Assembly (NCBI RefSeq): GCF_040024445.1
Contig: NZ_CP157276.1
Coordinates: 3,100,001-3,164,000, forward strand
Length of the DNA stretch: 64,000 bases
Origin: Prescottella soli
Lineage (GTDB): Bacteria; Actinomycetota; Actinomycetes; Mycobacteriales; Mycobacteriaceae
Direction: 5' to 3'
How positions within the stretch are numbered: position 1 is the stretch's first letter; each line of letters opens with the position of its first letter. Below, one piece after another: positions 45,152 through 54,732 of this stretch. Position numbers and translations under genes: made by a program. The notes under the pieces were generated by a model that did no database searches, was not told where the DNA came from, and saw only the letters and a list, made by a program, of their open reading frames with translations.

Positions 45152-47501
45152 TCAGGTGTTCGACGCGGGGTCCGACTCGGGCGCGAGGGTGAAATAGTTC
45201 TCCTCCTCCTGCACGAAGTGCAGACGCAGCAGGGCGTGCAGGCCGTACAGGCACGCGAGGAGGTCGTCGACCTGGTCGGCGGCGATCCTGCCGGCCGCGT
45301 CGGCCCGGGCCAGGTGGCTGCGCAGCCGTCGGGCGAGACGATCGATCTCGGCGTGCATGCGGCTCATCGTCGCGGTGGCCTCGGCGTTGCCCAGCGGCGT
45401 CGCCAGCGCCGGGTACAGCTCGCGGTCCTCGGCCTCCTCGTGCGGCAGCAGGGTGTCGAACAGGAACGCGTCGACGCGGCGCAGTGCGTCTCGTGCCGCG
45501 GGCCGGTCGCCGGTCGCGAGGAGGTCCGCGGTGTCCCGCAGGATCGAGAGCTGGTCGCGCAGTTCGTCGTGCTCGGCGGAGAACCGGTGCAGCATCGCCT
45601 CCGTGTCCTCCGGCAGCGGGATCTCCTCCGCGCGGTCGCCGCGCAGCGCGCGCAGCGCATTGAGGATCACCGCGACGTCGATGCCCTCCTGCAGCAGCGC
45701 ACCGGCCGCGGGCGGCAGCAGCCCGAACGCCGCGAAGCCCATGGCCACCAACGACAGTCCCATCCCGACGGTGGCGCTCTGGACCGCGATCCGGCGGGAG
45801 CGTCGCGCGATCGCCATCGCGTCCGCCAGGTGGTCGAGCCGGTCGGTGGTGAGCACGACGTCCGCCGCCTCCGACGTGGCCGTCGAACCGCGGGCGCCCA
45901 TCGCGACGCCGACGGTGGCCGCCGACAGCGCGGGCGCGTCGTTGACGCCGTCACCGACCATCACGGTGACGGCCCGGTCGCGTTCGGCGCGGACTCCCGC
46001 CACCTTGTCGGCCGGGGTCTGTTCGGCGTGGACGTCGTCCAGGCCGAGGACGGATCCGATCTCCTCGGCGGGCTCGCGCCGGTCCCCGGTGAGCATGACC
46101 AGCCGGTTCAGCCCGGCCGCGCGGAGGCGCCGCAGCGTGCGGGACGCGTCGCGTCGCACCGGGTCGATCAGCAGGATCGCCCCGGCGATGGCGCCGTCGA
46201 CGGTCACCCACGCGATCGCGGCACCGTCGAGCGCGGCCCGACCGTGCGCGGACCGCGCCCAGCCGGGAGCGTCGTCGGGCAGGGCGAGGGTGCCGACGGT
46301 GACGCGGTGGCCGTCGACGGTGGCGGTGACGCCGGTTCCGGCCTCCTCGTCCACGTCCGTCGGCAGGGACAGCGCGAGGCCCTGCATCCTGGCCTCCTGC
46401 ACGATCGCGTCGGCCAGCACGTGCGGGGACACCTGGTCGGCCGACGCGGCCAGGCGCAGCACCTCGGCGGCGTCGCCGTCGGGCGCGGTGAGCACGTCCG
46501 TCCCGGTGGGGCGGCCGGTGGTGAGGGTGCCGGTCTTGTCCATCACCAACGTGGTTGCATGGCCGAGGTTCTCGAGCGCGCCGCCGCTGCGGATCACGAC
46601 GCCCAGACGTGATGCCCGCGAGAGCCCGGACACGATGGCGACCGGCGCGGCCAGCAGCAGCGGGCACGGCGTCGCGACGACGAGCACCGCCACGGCACGG
46701 GTCGCCGAACCGCTGAAAAGCCAAGCGGCGCCGGCCACGGCGAGCGCGAGGGGCAGGAACCAGGCCGCGATGCGGTCCGCGACCCGCACCACCGGAGCGC
46801 TCTCCGCGGCGGCGTCGCGCGCCAACCGCACGATGCCCGCAATACGTGCTCCCTTCGGCAGTGGCGCGCGCCTGCATCTCGAAGGCCGTGCCGGCGTTGA
46901 CGATTCCGCTGAGGACGGCCTCGCCGCGGCGGCGTTGCACGGCCAACGGCTCGCCGGTGAGGACGGATTCGTCCAGCACGGCCGACTCGGAGGTGACCCA
47001 GCCGTCGACGGGCACCACCTCGCCCGGCCCGACGACGAGGGCGTCGCCGGCCGCGACGTCGTCGAGCGGAACGGTTTCCACGTTGTCGCCGATCCGGCGC
47101 CGTGCGGTGCGCGGGGCATGGTCGAGCAGCGACCGTAGATCCTTCGTCGCGCGTCGCTCCGCGGCGGCGTCGAGCGCCTGCCCGGTGGCGAGCATGACGC
47201 CGATGAGCGCTCCGGCGAGATACTCGCCCACCGCCAGCGTGCCGACCAGGGAGAGCACCGCGATGAGGTCCACGCCGACCCGGCGACGGCGGAGTGCGTC
47301 GATCACCCACCAGGTCGCGGGCACGATCGCGACGACCGTCCCGGCGATCCAGCACGCGTCGGCGACGTCGTGTGCGTCGGCGAGCCACGCGATCCCGCCG
47401 CCGACGAGGGCGGCGAGCGTGACCGCCAACAGGGCGGGCTCCTTCAGGCGGCGCAGCAGTGCGCGCCGCCGGGATCGTGCATCGGGCGGCACATCCACCA
47501 T
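45152..47501 (-). pseudogene. P1B-5-type metal-transporting ATPase with hemerythrin domain, frameshifted
   Basis: Two minus-strand frames make one protein of about 782 residues if one extra A-T pair near 46842-46843 is removed: the first frame ends ARATAEGSTY and the second continues AGIVRLARDAAAESAPVV. It has a transmembrane TPCPLLLAAP motif, phosphorylation site DKTGTLTTG, TGDRREPAEE and GDGVNDAPAL hinge, and no N-terminal metal-binding domain. The C-terminal 150 residues form a hemerythrin domain (HDELRDQL; LLPHEEAEDRELYPAL; LHALLRLHFVQEEENYF). This combination defines P1B-5 pumps, linked to iron or nickel export. The start ATG at 47501 has GGGGAG upstream. The break may be genuine or a sequencing error. 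Confidence 0.8.
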
Positions 47502-47716
47502 GACGCTCCCCTGTCCTCGCGGGTGTCACCCGACGGTACCGCGCGACGTACGACCCGCTCCCGACCTCCGCGCGGATCCGATCGCGCTTTCGGACCGGTC
47601 TTTCCGGTCTGCCGATCCGCCACATCTCCGGCGAGTCCGGCTGATTCGACGCGCCGGAAGGCGGATCACGCGTTACTTTCGGAGTGTCCGATTCGGCCCG
47701 GCGTTCGGGGAGCACG

Positions 47717-48445
47717 ATGAGAGATCAGCGTGATGTGGTGACGACCGAGGCGTGTGATGTCACAGTGGATGACGACTTTCCCTCTCACAGCTCAGAGTCC
47801 GCCCGCGCAGCGGGCGGTCAGTTCGATCCCGGCGACCGGTGGGTGCCGGTCGATCGCCGGTGGCTCGGCCTCGACCGCCGGACGATCGCACCGGCGCTGG
47901 TGGTGCTGGCGCTCGCTCTGCTCATGGGCAGCGTGCTGCCCTGGATCAACGAATCGACCCCCTACGACGACAAGGTCGTGGCCGGCGACGTCATGGAGGT
48001 CAGGGGCGGGGTGACGTTCGTTCCGACGACCGGATGGGGCGTCACGGACGGCGTGCGGGCCGGTCATCGCCCGGTGAGCGGGTCGTACCCCGACAGTGCG
48101 ACGGTCGTGGACGGCGGCTTCTCCTTCACGATCCGGACTGCACCGTTCACCGGGGACGCGAGTTCCCTTCTCGAGCAGATCCGGACGACGACCAATGCCC
48201 TGAACGGGGGCCAGGGGTTCCAGGTCACCGGCGACCCGGTCGACATCACCACGGGCAGCGGTGATCGTGGTGTCACCGCGAGATTCCAGGGCAACCGCTC
48301 GGACGGCATGATCGCGGCCTTCGTCTTCGGTGATCTCGGCGTCGAGGTCGTCGCGTACGGGCCGTCGGACGTCACCGACAACCCCGCGGCCGAGGTCGCC
48401 GCGATGGTCGCCAGTATCAAGCACTCGACCGAGGAGAAGCCCTGA
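47717..48445 (+). CDS. Membrane-anchored protein of unknown function
   Basis: 242 residues from ATG at 47717 with GGGGAG upstream. A polar N-terminus of about 55 residues precedes one membrane helix (IAPALVVLALALLMGSVLPWI), and the remaining 160 residues lie on the outer side. The outer part (DGGFSFTIRTAPFTGDASSLLEQI) has no recognised domain. Its stop overlaps the PrsW start (TGATG), so the two are translationally coupled. Confidence 0.8.
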   Translation: MRDQRDVVTTEACDVTVDDDFPSHSSESARAAGGQFDPGDRWVPVDRRWLGLDRRTIAPALVVLALALLMGSVLPWINESTPYDDKVVAGDVMEVRGGVTFVPTTGWGVTDGVRAGHRPVSGSYPDSATVVDGGFSFTIRTAPFTGDASSLLEQIRTTTNALNGGQGFQVTGDPVDITTGSGDRGVTARFQGNRSDGMIAAFVFGDLGVEVVAYGPSDVTDNPAAEVAAMVASIKHSTEEKP

Positions 48446-49629
48446 TGGTCGGTACCGCAACGGAACTCGACGCCCGGCGGGTGGACGCTATCGAGGAGTC
48501 CGGCTGGAGTCGATCGTTCACCTTCTACCAGCCCCGCAACCTCGCGTTCTGGAGTTACCTCCTGCTCGTCCTGACGGGGACCGCCACCTTCGTCTCGATG
48601 CTGACGAGTCGCTACGACGCCTACGCCGAGGCGATCACGGTCTCGGTGATCATGTTCGCCCTCTACGGTGCGGTGTTCTGGTGGTTCACCCAGCACATCG
48701 ACCGATACGCGCGTCAGCCCGCCAAACTGATGGTGGTGGCCTTCGTGTGGGGCGGACTGGCCGCGACGTGGGCGATGGCGGCGCACGCCAACGATGCGAT
48801 TCGCACCCTGTATGCCAAGGCATTCGGTCAGGCATGGTCGTTCGACTGGGGTGCCGGTCTCGCCGCTCCGTTCACGGAGGAGATCGCGAAGGGGGCCGGC
48901 CTCGTCCTGCTGATCGCGATGGCTCCGCGACTGGTCCGCACGGCTTTCGACGGCTTCATCCTGGGTGCCTTCATCGGACTCGGATTCCAGATCGTCGAGG
49001 ACATCGCATACGCGATGACATCGGCCGGTTCCCAGTTCGGAGCAAACCAGGTGGAGGCGGCGATGGGCACCATCGTCATGCGAATGTTGTTCGGAGTGGC
49101 CGCCCACATCCTGTACAGCGCGGTGTTCTGCGCCGGAGTGGTCTATCTCCTGGGCAGACCCGCCGAGCCGCGAAGGGTTGGCCGCGGACTGGCGCTGATG
49201 GCGAGTGCGATGCTCCTGCACGGGTTGTGGGATTCGATCGGCGCACTCACCCGCGGGAACACCGCGTTCACGTTCCTGATGCTGGCGCTGATCATCATCG
49301 TCGCGCTGGTGCTGGTGACCCGGGTGTTCACGATGACGGTCGCCCGGGAGCGCGGCTTCCTGCACGACATCATGGCTCCGGAGGTCGCCCGCGGCGTCGT
49401 CACCGAAGAGGAGCTGCGGGCGATATGCGGAGACCGCAAGGCGCGCAGGAAGTTCCGAAAGTCCGTGCCCGGCCGCAGGGAACGCAACCGCCGCGGATAC
49501 GTGCTCGACGCGGAGTTCGACCTCGCCGACGAGCTCGCGACGGCGCACGGCGCCGACACCGATCGGGTGGAGTTCGCGCGCAACGAGGTTGCCCGCATCC
49601 GCGCCGGGGTACCGTCCCCGGCCGTCTGA
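48445..49629 (+). CDS. PrsW-family intramembrane metalloprotease
   Basis: 394 residues starting within the stop of the upstream gene. About eight helices carry the PrsW signature: APFTEEIAKGAGLVLLIAMA (EExxK), FDGFILGAFIGLGFQIVEDI, and the later FGVAAHILYSAVF histidine. PrsW of Bacillus cleaves anti-sigma factors within the membrane. The C-terminal 90 residues are cytosolic, basic then acidic. The upstream one-helix protein is a conceivable substrate or partner, an inference from coupling only. Confidence 0.9.
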   Translation: MVGTATELDARRVDAIEESGWSRSFTFYQPRNLAFWSYLLLVLTGTATFVSMLTSRYDAYAEAITVSVIMFALYGAVFWWFTQHIDRYARQPAKLMVVAFVWGGLAATWAMAAHANDAIRTLYAKAFGQAWSFDWGAGLAAPFTEEIAKGAGLVLLIAMAPRLVRTAFDGFILGAFIGLGFQIVEDIAYAMTSAGSQFGANQVEAAMGTIVMRMLFGVAAHILYSAVFCAGVVYLLGRPAEPRRVGRGLALMASAMLLHGLWDSIGALTRGNTAFTFLMLALIIIVALVLVTRVFTMTVARERGFLHDIMAPEVARGVVTEEELRAICGDRKARRKFRKSVPGRRERNRRGYVLDAEFDLADELATAHGADTDRVEFARNEVARIRAGVPSPAV

Positions 49630-49673
49630 CCGCCAGGCCCCGCGGGGGCGCACCCGAGCTCCGAAAGGTATCC

Positions 49674-50366
49674 ATGAAAACCGAGATCAGCTGTGGGCCG
49701 GCATTCGCGCTCGCCGAGATCAGTGTTCCCGCCGGAGGATCCGTCCGCGTCGAGGCCGGAGCGATGGCGATGATGCGGGGCGACATCGCGATCACCACGT
49801 CGACCCGGGGCGGATTCATGAAGGGTCTCCGGCGTTCCCTGGGCGGATCGAGCTTCTTCGTCAACGATTTCAGCAGCGAGGGTGGCGGTGTCGTCGCCGT
49901 CGCCGGTGCGCTTCCGGGGGACATCGTCGAGACCACGCTCGACGGTGGGACGGCGCTACTGGTCCAGTCCGGCTGCTGGATCGCGTCGGACGCAACCGTC
50001 GACGTCGACTCCAAGTGGGGCGGGAGCAAGGGCTTCTTCAGCGGGGCCGGGCTGGTCCTGTTGCGGTGCAGCGGCAACGGCGAGATCCTGCTGTCCAGTT
50101 ACGGCGCCATCCGGCCGGTGACGCTCGCGCCGGGCGAGACCATGACCCTCGACACCGGCCACGTGGTCGCGTTCGACGAGACGGTCCAGTACCGCATCCG
50201 CAAGGCCGGCGGGTGGAAGTCGATGATCCTCGGTGGCGAGGGCATCGTCACCGAGTTCACCGGACCGGGCCGCGTGTGGATGCAGACCCGGAGTGCGACG
50301 GACCTGGTGGACTGGCTGCGTGCGAGGATGCCGTCGAACAACGGCAGTACCAGCAGCAACGGCTGA
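49674..50366 (+). CDS. AIM24/TIGR00266-family protein
   Basis: 230 residues from ATG at 49674 with GAAAGG upstream. The pattern (SVRVEAGAMAMMRGDIAIT; GDIVETTLDGGTALLVQSGCWIASDA; GLVLLRCSGNGEILLSSYGAI) is that of the AIM24 beta-sandwich family. The molecular role in bacteria is unknown. It follows PrsW by 44 bp and is probably in the same operon. Confidence 0.87.
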   Translation: MKTEISCGPAFALAEISVPAGGSVRVEAGAMAMMRGDIAITTSTRGGFMKGLRRSLGGSSFFVNDFSSEGGGVVAVAGALPGDIVETTLDGGTALLVQSGCWIASDATVDVDSKWGGSKGFFSGAGLVLLRCSGNGEILLSSYGAIRPVTLAPGETMTLDTGHVVAFDETVQYRIRKAGGWKSMILGGEGIVTEFTGPGRVWMQTRSATDLVDWLRARMPSNNGSTSSNG

Positions 50367-50376
50367 GCTGGCCGGG

Positions 50377-51903
50377 TCAGTCGGTCCCCCTCGGCGCCTT
50401 CGGCTGGACGTTCGCGAAGGTCAAGGTGCCGTCGTTGACAGGAGCGTCCCGCAGGACCGAGACATCCTTGTAGTAGTCCGTGTTCAGGGTCCACGGGTCT
50501 TCGGTGCCGGCCCGCGGCAACCGCTCCTGTGCCCGCTGGACGTATCCGGAGGTGAGAGCGAACAGCGGCTGGGTCTTCATGTCCGGACGTTGATTCTCGG
50601 CGACTGCCACCGTCGCACCGTGACGATCCATCGTGGTCAGCAACCGACACAGATAGCCTGCGACGAGGTCGAGCTTGAGGGTCCAGGGGGCATTGGCGTA
50701 GCCGATGGCGAACGAGAAGTTCGGGATGTCCGACAGCATCGTTCCCTTGAACATCACCTGTTTCGTGATGTCGACGGGTTCGCCGTCGAGGCGTAGTTCG
50801 ATGCCGCCGAGTGCGAGCAGGTCGAGTCCTGTCGCAGTGATGATGATGTCTGCGTCGAGGTGTTCACCGGAGGCGAGTTGGATCCCGGTCTCCGTGAAGG
50901 TCTCGATCGTGTCGGTGACGACCGACGCCTTGCCCCCGCGAATCACCGCGAACAGGTCCCCGCCCGGCACGATGCACAAGCGTTGGTCCCAGGGGGCGTA
51001 GCGGGGATTGAAGTGGGTGTCGACGTCGAAGTCCGCGGGCAGCCGCCGCTTGTTGAGCCAGCGGATCATGGCCCGGAACTGGTTCGGGAAGCGGCGCGCC
51101 AACCTGTAGATCCAGACGTTCAGCGCGATGTTCTTCTTCCGCGCGATCCGATAGCCACGTTCGTCGCCGAGGACGCGGCGGAAGGTCTCGGCGAGCGTGT
51201 CTTCCACCGGCAGCGGCAGGACGTATGACGGCGACCGCTGGAGCATCGTGACGTGCGCGGTGGCGGCGGCCATCGCCGGGATCAAGGTGACGGCGGTGGC
51301 TCCGGAACCGATGACGACCACCCGCTTGCCGACGTAGTCGAGATCCGCGGGCCAGTGCTGCGGATGCACGATCTGTCCCGCGAAACGCTCGGCTCCGGGG
51401 AACTTGGGCGTGTGGCCCTTGTCGTAGTTGTAGTAGCCGCTCGCGCAGAAGAGCCAGTTCGCCGTGTACGTGACGGTCTCGGGTCCGTCACCGACGCGGG
51501 CGGTGACCGTCCAGCGCGCCTCACCCAACGCCCAGTTGGCGCGAATCACCCTGTGGTTGTAGCGGATACGACGCTCGACGTCGTACTCGCGGGCGGTCTC
51601 GCGGATGTAGTCGAGGATGTCGGCGGCCGGTGCGAGCGCCTTGCGGCCCCTCCACGGTTTGAAGTCGTACCCGTAGGTCTGCACGTCGGAGTCGGTCCGT
51701 GTCCCGGGATAGCGGAACAGGTCCCACGTGCCCCCGGACGCGGTGCGGGCCTCGAGAATCAGTAACGACCGTTCGGGGTGTTCGCGGCGGAGTCGAGCCG
51801 CGACCCCGATTCCGGACAGACCGGCGCCGACGATGAGGACATCGACGTGCTCAGGTCCGGCTGCGTCGATCCCGTTCGGGCCGGAAGGGTGATCGATGCT
51901 CAT
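50377..51903 (-). CDS. ethA: EthA-like Baeyer-Villiger flavin monooxygenase
   Basis: 508 residues from ATG at 51903, with GGAGGATCCG upstream. The FAD site is VDVLIVGAGLSGIG (GAGLSG 26-31), the NADPH site GSGATA at 199-204, and the Baeyer-Villiger fingerprint FAGQIVHPQHWP at 174-185. GGTWDLFRYPGTRTDSD and YYNYDKGHTPKFPG closely follow Mycobacterium EthA, the thioamide prodrug activator. It would oxidise ketones to esters or thioethers to sulfoxides. No EthR-type regulator is adjacent; the divergent gene encodes a UBP zinc finger. The orthology is by similarity, not shown. Confidence 0.9.
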   Translation of the reverse strand: MSIDHPSGPNGIDAAGPEHVDVLIVGAGLSGIGVAARLRREHPERSLLILEARTASGGTWDLFRYPGTRTDSDVQTYGYDFKPWRGRKALAPAADILDYIRETAREYDVERRIRYNHRVIRANWALGEARWTVTARVGDGPETVTYTANWLFCASGYYNYDKGHTPKFPGAERFAGQIVHPQHWPADLDYVGKRVVVIGSGATAVTLIPAMAAATAHVTMLQRSPSYVLPLPVEDTLAETFRRVLGDERGYRIARKKNIALNVWIYRLARRFPNQFRAMIRWLNKRRLPADFDVDTHFNPRYAPWDQRLCIVPGGDLFAVIRGGKASVVTDTIETFTETGIQLASGEHLDADIIITATGLDLLALGGIELRLDGEPVDITKQVMFKGTMLSDIPNFSFAIGYANAPWTLKLDLVAGYLCRLLTTMDRHGATVAVAENQRPDMKTQPLFALTSGYVQRAQERLPRAGTEDPWTLNTDYYKDVSVLRDAPVNDGTLTFANVQPKAPRGTD

Positions 51904-52055
51904 CGGATCCTCCAGGGGGAGGTGAACGACTGCTGTATTGCACGGTATCTCGAAGGGCGTCGCGGCGCGACAATCTCGAACAGCTGTCGCGACGACGCCG
52001 GGCGCGGAACAATGGGACCCGGTCCGCATGACGTCGACCGGTTGGGGAGGTCCCT

Positions 52056-52403
52056 GTGAACGAAACGTCCGACATCGATCCCGCCGCGCCACCGAGCGGC
52101 ACCGGATGTGCCGAGTGCGACGCGGTGGGCGGATGGTGGTTCCACCTGCGCCGGTGCGCGGAATGCGGGCACATCGGCTGCTGCGACTCGTCCCCCGCTC
52201 AGCACGCCAGCGCCCACGCGGCGGCAACCGGCCACCCGATCATCCGCAGCTTCGAGCCGGGTGAGGCGTGGTTCTGGGACTACCGCACCAAGGATTTCGC
52301 GGAGGGCCCGGAACTGGCTCCTCCACAGCACCATCCGCTGGACCAGACGGTGCCTGGTCCGGCCGACCGGGTCCCCGACGACTGGGCGGATCGGCTGCAC
52401 TGA
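52056..52403 (+). CDS. UBP-type zinc-finger protein
   Basis: 115 residues from GTG at 52056 with GGGGAGG upstream. Residues 18-65 contain CAECDAVGGWWFHLRRCAEC and HIGCCDSSPAQHASAHAAATGHPII, the Cys/His pattern of the ubiquitin-specific-protease zinc finger (ZnF-UBP) found in many Actinobacteria. FEPGEAWFWDYRTKDF follows. Its bacterial ligand is unknown. It is divergent from the EthA-like gene and followed at 37 bp by the kinase-like gene. Confidence 0.9.
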   Translation: MNETSDIDPAAPPSGTGCAECDAVGGWWFHLRRCAECGHIGCCDSSPAQHASAHAAATGHPIIRSFEPGEAWFWDYRTKDFAEGPELAPPQHHPLDQTVPGPADRVPDDWADRLH

Positions 52404-52440
52404 GGCGGGCCGGACGCCGAACCGTTCGTAAGATCGAGTC

Positions 52441-53325
52441 ATGGTCGAGGTTCCGTCCGCCCTCGTGGCTGCGCACCACAGGCACGGTGGCATGGCCGGC
52501 CGCGCGTTCGTCGCCGCACTGCCCGGGATTGCCGACCAGATGCTCGACTGCTGGAACCTCGCCCCGACCGGTGATCCGATGCACGGGTGGGCGGCCCTGG
52601 TGCTGCCCGTGCGGGACGGGAACGGCCGGAACGCGGTGCTCAAACTGCAGGCCGTCGACGAGGAGACCGCCGGAGAACCGGTGGCGTTGCGGGTGTGGGA
52701 CGGCGACGGCGCGGTACGACTGCTGGCGGACGACCCCGGCAGCGGCGCCATGCTCCTCGAACGACTCGATGCCTCGCGGACCCTGTCGGGTATGGAGGAT
52801 TCGCGCGCGGCCGTACGCATCCTCGCCGGCCTGCTGGCGCGCCTCACGGCACACGTCGCGCCGGCCGGCATGCGACGACTCGGCGACGTGGCCGATGTGA
52901 TGCTGCAGGAGGCGCCCGACGCGGTCCGCCTGCTCGCCGATGCGGCCGATCGCCGCCTGCTGGCCGACTGCGTGGCTGCGGTCCGGGACGTCGTGGCCGA
53001 GCCGGGAAACAGCATGCTGCACTGGGATCTGCACTACGACAACGTGCTCGCGTCGGAGCGAGAGCCGTGGCTCGCCATCGATCCCAAGCCGCTCGCAGGG
53101 GATCCCGGGTTCGAACTGCTGCCTGCGCTGACCAACCGGTTCGATCCGGTGGAGACCCTGTGGCGGTTCGACCTCATGACCGACGTGCTCGGCCTCGACC
53201 GCGGACGTGCCGTGGCGTGGACGCTGGGCCGGATCCTGCAGAACGGGCTGTGGGACATCGAGGACGGTGAGGGTCGTCTCGCGGAGGAGCAGGTGGCGAT
53301 CGCGCGAATCCTGTTGGCTCGCTGA
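52441..53325 (+). CDS. APH(6)/streptomycin 6-kinase-like phosphotransferase
   Basis: 294 residues from ATG at 52441. The kinase-like motifs are the catalytic loop MLHWDLHYDNVLAS near residue 192 and the metal-binding LAIDPKPLAGDPGFELLPAL near 210. The GDPGFE pattern is typical of the APH(6)/hydroxyurea phosphotransferase group. Members can inactivate streptomycin, but most chromosomal copies have unknown substrates. Its neighbours do not point to resistance. A terminator follows the stop. Confidence 0.85.
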   Translation: MVEVPSALVAAHHRHGGMAGRAFVAALPGIADQMLDCWNLAPTGDPMHGWAALVLPVRDGNGRNAVLKLQAVDEETAGEPVALRVWDGDGAVRLLADDPGSGAMLLERLDASRTLSGMEDSRAAVRILAGLLARLTAHVAPAGMRRLGDVADVMLQEAPDAVRLLADAADRRLLADCVAAVRDVVAEPGNSMLHWDLHYDNVLASEREPWLAIDPKPLAGDPGFELLPALTNRFDPVETLWRFDLMTDVLGLDRGRAVAWTLGRILQNGLWDIEDGEGRLAEEQVAIARILLAR

Positions 53326-53364
53326 CGACGCTGGATCGGACCGCGCGAAGACTGGACCGTGGAG

Positions 53365-53402
53365 ACGGAGCGACCCGCACCACCAGGTGCGGGTCGCTCC
53401 GT
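53365..53402. terminator. Bidirectional terminator between the kinase-like gene and mihF
   Basis: A perfect 17-bp stem (53365-53381 with 53386-53402, loop ACCA) lies between two convergent genes and is followed by TCTG on the plus strand. Confidence 0.85.
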
Positions 53403-53416
53403 TCTGCTGACCGTGG

Positions 53417-53731
53417 TCAGTTGCCGAGCTTGGCGATCAGGTCGGCGCGCTGACGGGCGCCGAGACCCGATACGCGGCGGGTCTCGGCGATGCCGACGGA
53501 TTCGGCGATGTCGCGGGCCTTGATCTTGCCGACCTTCGGCAGGGATTCGAGCAGGTACAGCACCTTCGTCTTGCCGACCAGTTCGTCGGTGTCCGCCTTG
53601 TCGAGGACCTCCACGAACGTGAGCTTTCCCGACTTGAGACCTTCTCTCAGTTCGGACCGCGCCTTGCGGGACGCGGCGGCCTTCTCGAGCGCGGCGGCGC
53701 GCTGTTCGGGGGTCAAGGTGGGCAATGCCAT
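53417..53731 (-). CDS. mihF: Actinobacterial integration host factor
   Basis: 104 residues. It matches the mycobacterial IHF (mIHF) family: MALPTLTPEQRAAALEKAAA, KVLYLLESLPKVGKIKARDI and RRVSGLGARQRADLIAKLG, a helix-two-turn-helix DNA binder unrelated to HU-type IHF. It is a nucleoid protein and phage-integration cofactor. The gene is monocistronic here and convergent with the kinase-like gene. Confidence 0.95.
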   Translation of the reverse strand: MALPTLTPEQRAAALEKAAASRKARSELREGLKSGKLTFVEVLDKADTDELVGKTKVLYLLESLPKVGKIKARDIAESVGIAETRRVSGLGARQRADLIAKLGN

Positions 53732-53841
53732 GGGTGTGCCTCTCTCTCGCGGTACCCGGAATGAACCTCAGGCTAGAACGGGAACCGCCCGCGCGCGCGT
53801 CAACTGTGCCCCGCGTGTCGAGCAGCGTCGCCTGGTTCGTC

Positions 53842-54621
53842 TCATTTGCCCTTCCACAACGGCTTTCGCTTCTCGAGGAAGGCGCTCATGCCTTCCTGCG
53901 CGTCGCAGGTGACGGCGTTGGCCGCCATCGTCTCGGCCATCAGCTCGTACGCCTCGTCCTGTGGAAGGTCGATCTGCCGGTAGAACGCCTGTTTGCCGAT
54001 GGCCAGCGTGAGCGGGCTGGCGTACGCGATCCGCGCCGCGAGTTCATGTACACGAGCGTCCAGTTGGTCTGGTGGGACAACGAAATTGACCAGTCCCCAC
54101 TCGGCGGCGGTGGCGGCGTCGACGGTCTCTCCGGTGAGCAGCAGCTGCATCGCGCGCTTGCGACCCACCGCGCGGCTGAGCGCGACCATCGGGGTGGAGC
54201 AGAACAGTCCGATCCGCACACCGGGCGTCCCGAACACCGCGTTCGACGACGCCACCACCAGGTCGCACGACGCGGCCAACTGGCACCCCGCCGCGATCGC
54301 GGGGCCCTGCACCGCGGCGATCACCGGCTGCGGAATCTCCTGGACGGTGTCCATCATCTCCGTGCACACCTCGAAGATCTCCCGCTCGTCCTCGAGGCTG
54401 CGGTCGATCATTTCCGACAGGTCGTGACCGGCCGAGAACACCGGGCCGTCCGCGGAGATCACCACCACCCGCACCGAGTCGTCTTCGGCGAACTCGCGCA
54501 GGGCCGCGGTAACGCCGCGCATTGCGTTGACGGACAGCGGGTTCCGCTGATCGGGGCGGGTCAGTACCGCGGTCGCGATACCGGTCTCGGCATCGATCTC
54601 CGTCCTGACGGGAATGTCCAT
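53842..54621 (-). CDS. Enoyl-CoA hydratase/isomerase family protein
   Basis: 259 residues from ATG at 54621 with AAGGTG upstream. The crotonase fold is shown by VISADGPVFSAGHDLSEMID near residue 60 and IAAVQGPAIAAGCQLAASCDLVVASSN near 100, followed by GVRIGLFCSTPMVALSRAVGR. The usual second catalytic glutamate position is occupied by an atypical loop, so hydratase activity is not certain. It resembles the ECHDC3-like branch. It is divergent from mihF only by orientation and lies in a row of minus-strand genes. Confidence 0.9.
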   Translation of the reverse strand: MDIPVRTEIDAETGIATAVLTRPDQRNPLSVNAMRGVTAALREFAEDDSVRVVVISADGPVFSAGHDLSEMIDRSLEDEREIFEVCTEMMDTVQEIPQPVIAAVQGPAIAAGCQLAASCDLVVASSNAVFGTPGVRIGLFCSTPMVALSRAVGRKRAMQLLLTGETVDAATAAEWGLVNFVVPPDQLDARVHELAARIAYASPLTLAIGKQAFYRQIDLPQDEAYELMAETMAANAVTCDAQEGMSAFLEKRKPLWKGK

Positions 54622-54694
54622 GACGCACCTTCTTCGTGATCGCTCGGTTGCCCCGATGCTACGACGGGAGCGGGCATCCGGCGACACGGAAGAA

Positions 54695-54721
54695 CCGCCC
54701 GGCCGATCCACGGCCGGGCGG
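54695..54721 (-). terminator. Terminator hairpin after the SRPBCC gene
   Basis: CCGCCCGGCCG (54695-54705) pairs perfectly with CGGCCGGGCGG (54711-54721) around ATCCA. It lies 12 bp past the SRPBCC stop on the minus strand. Confidence 0.75.
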
Positions 54722-54732
54722 GGGCACGGTGG

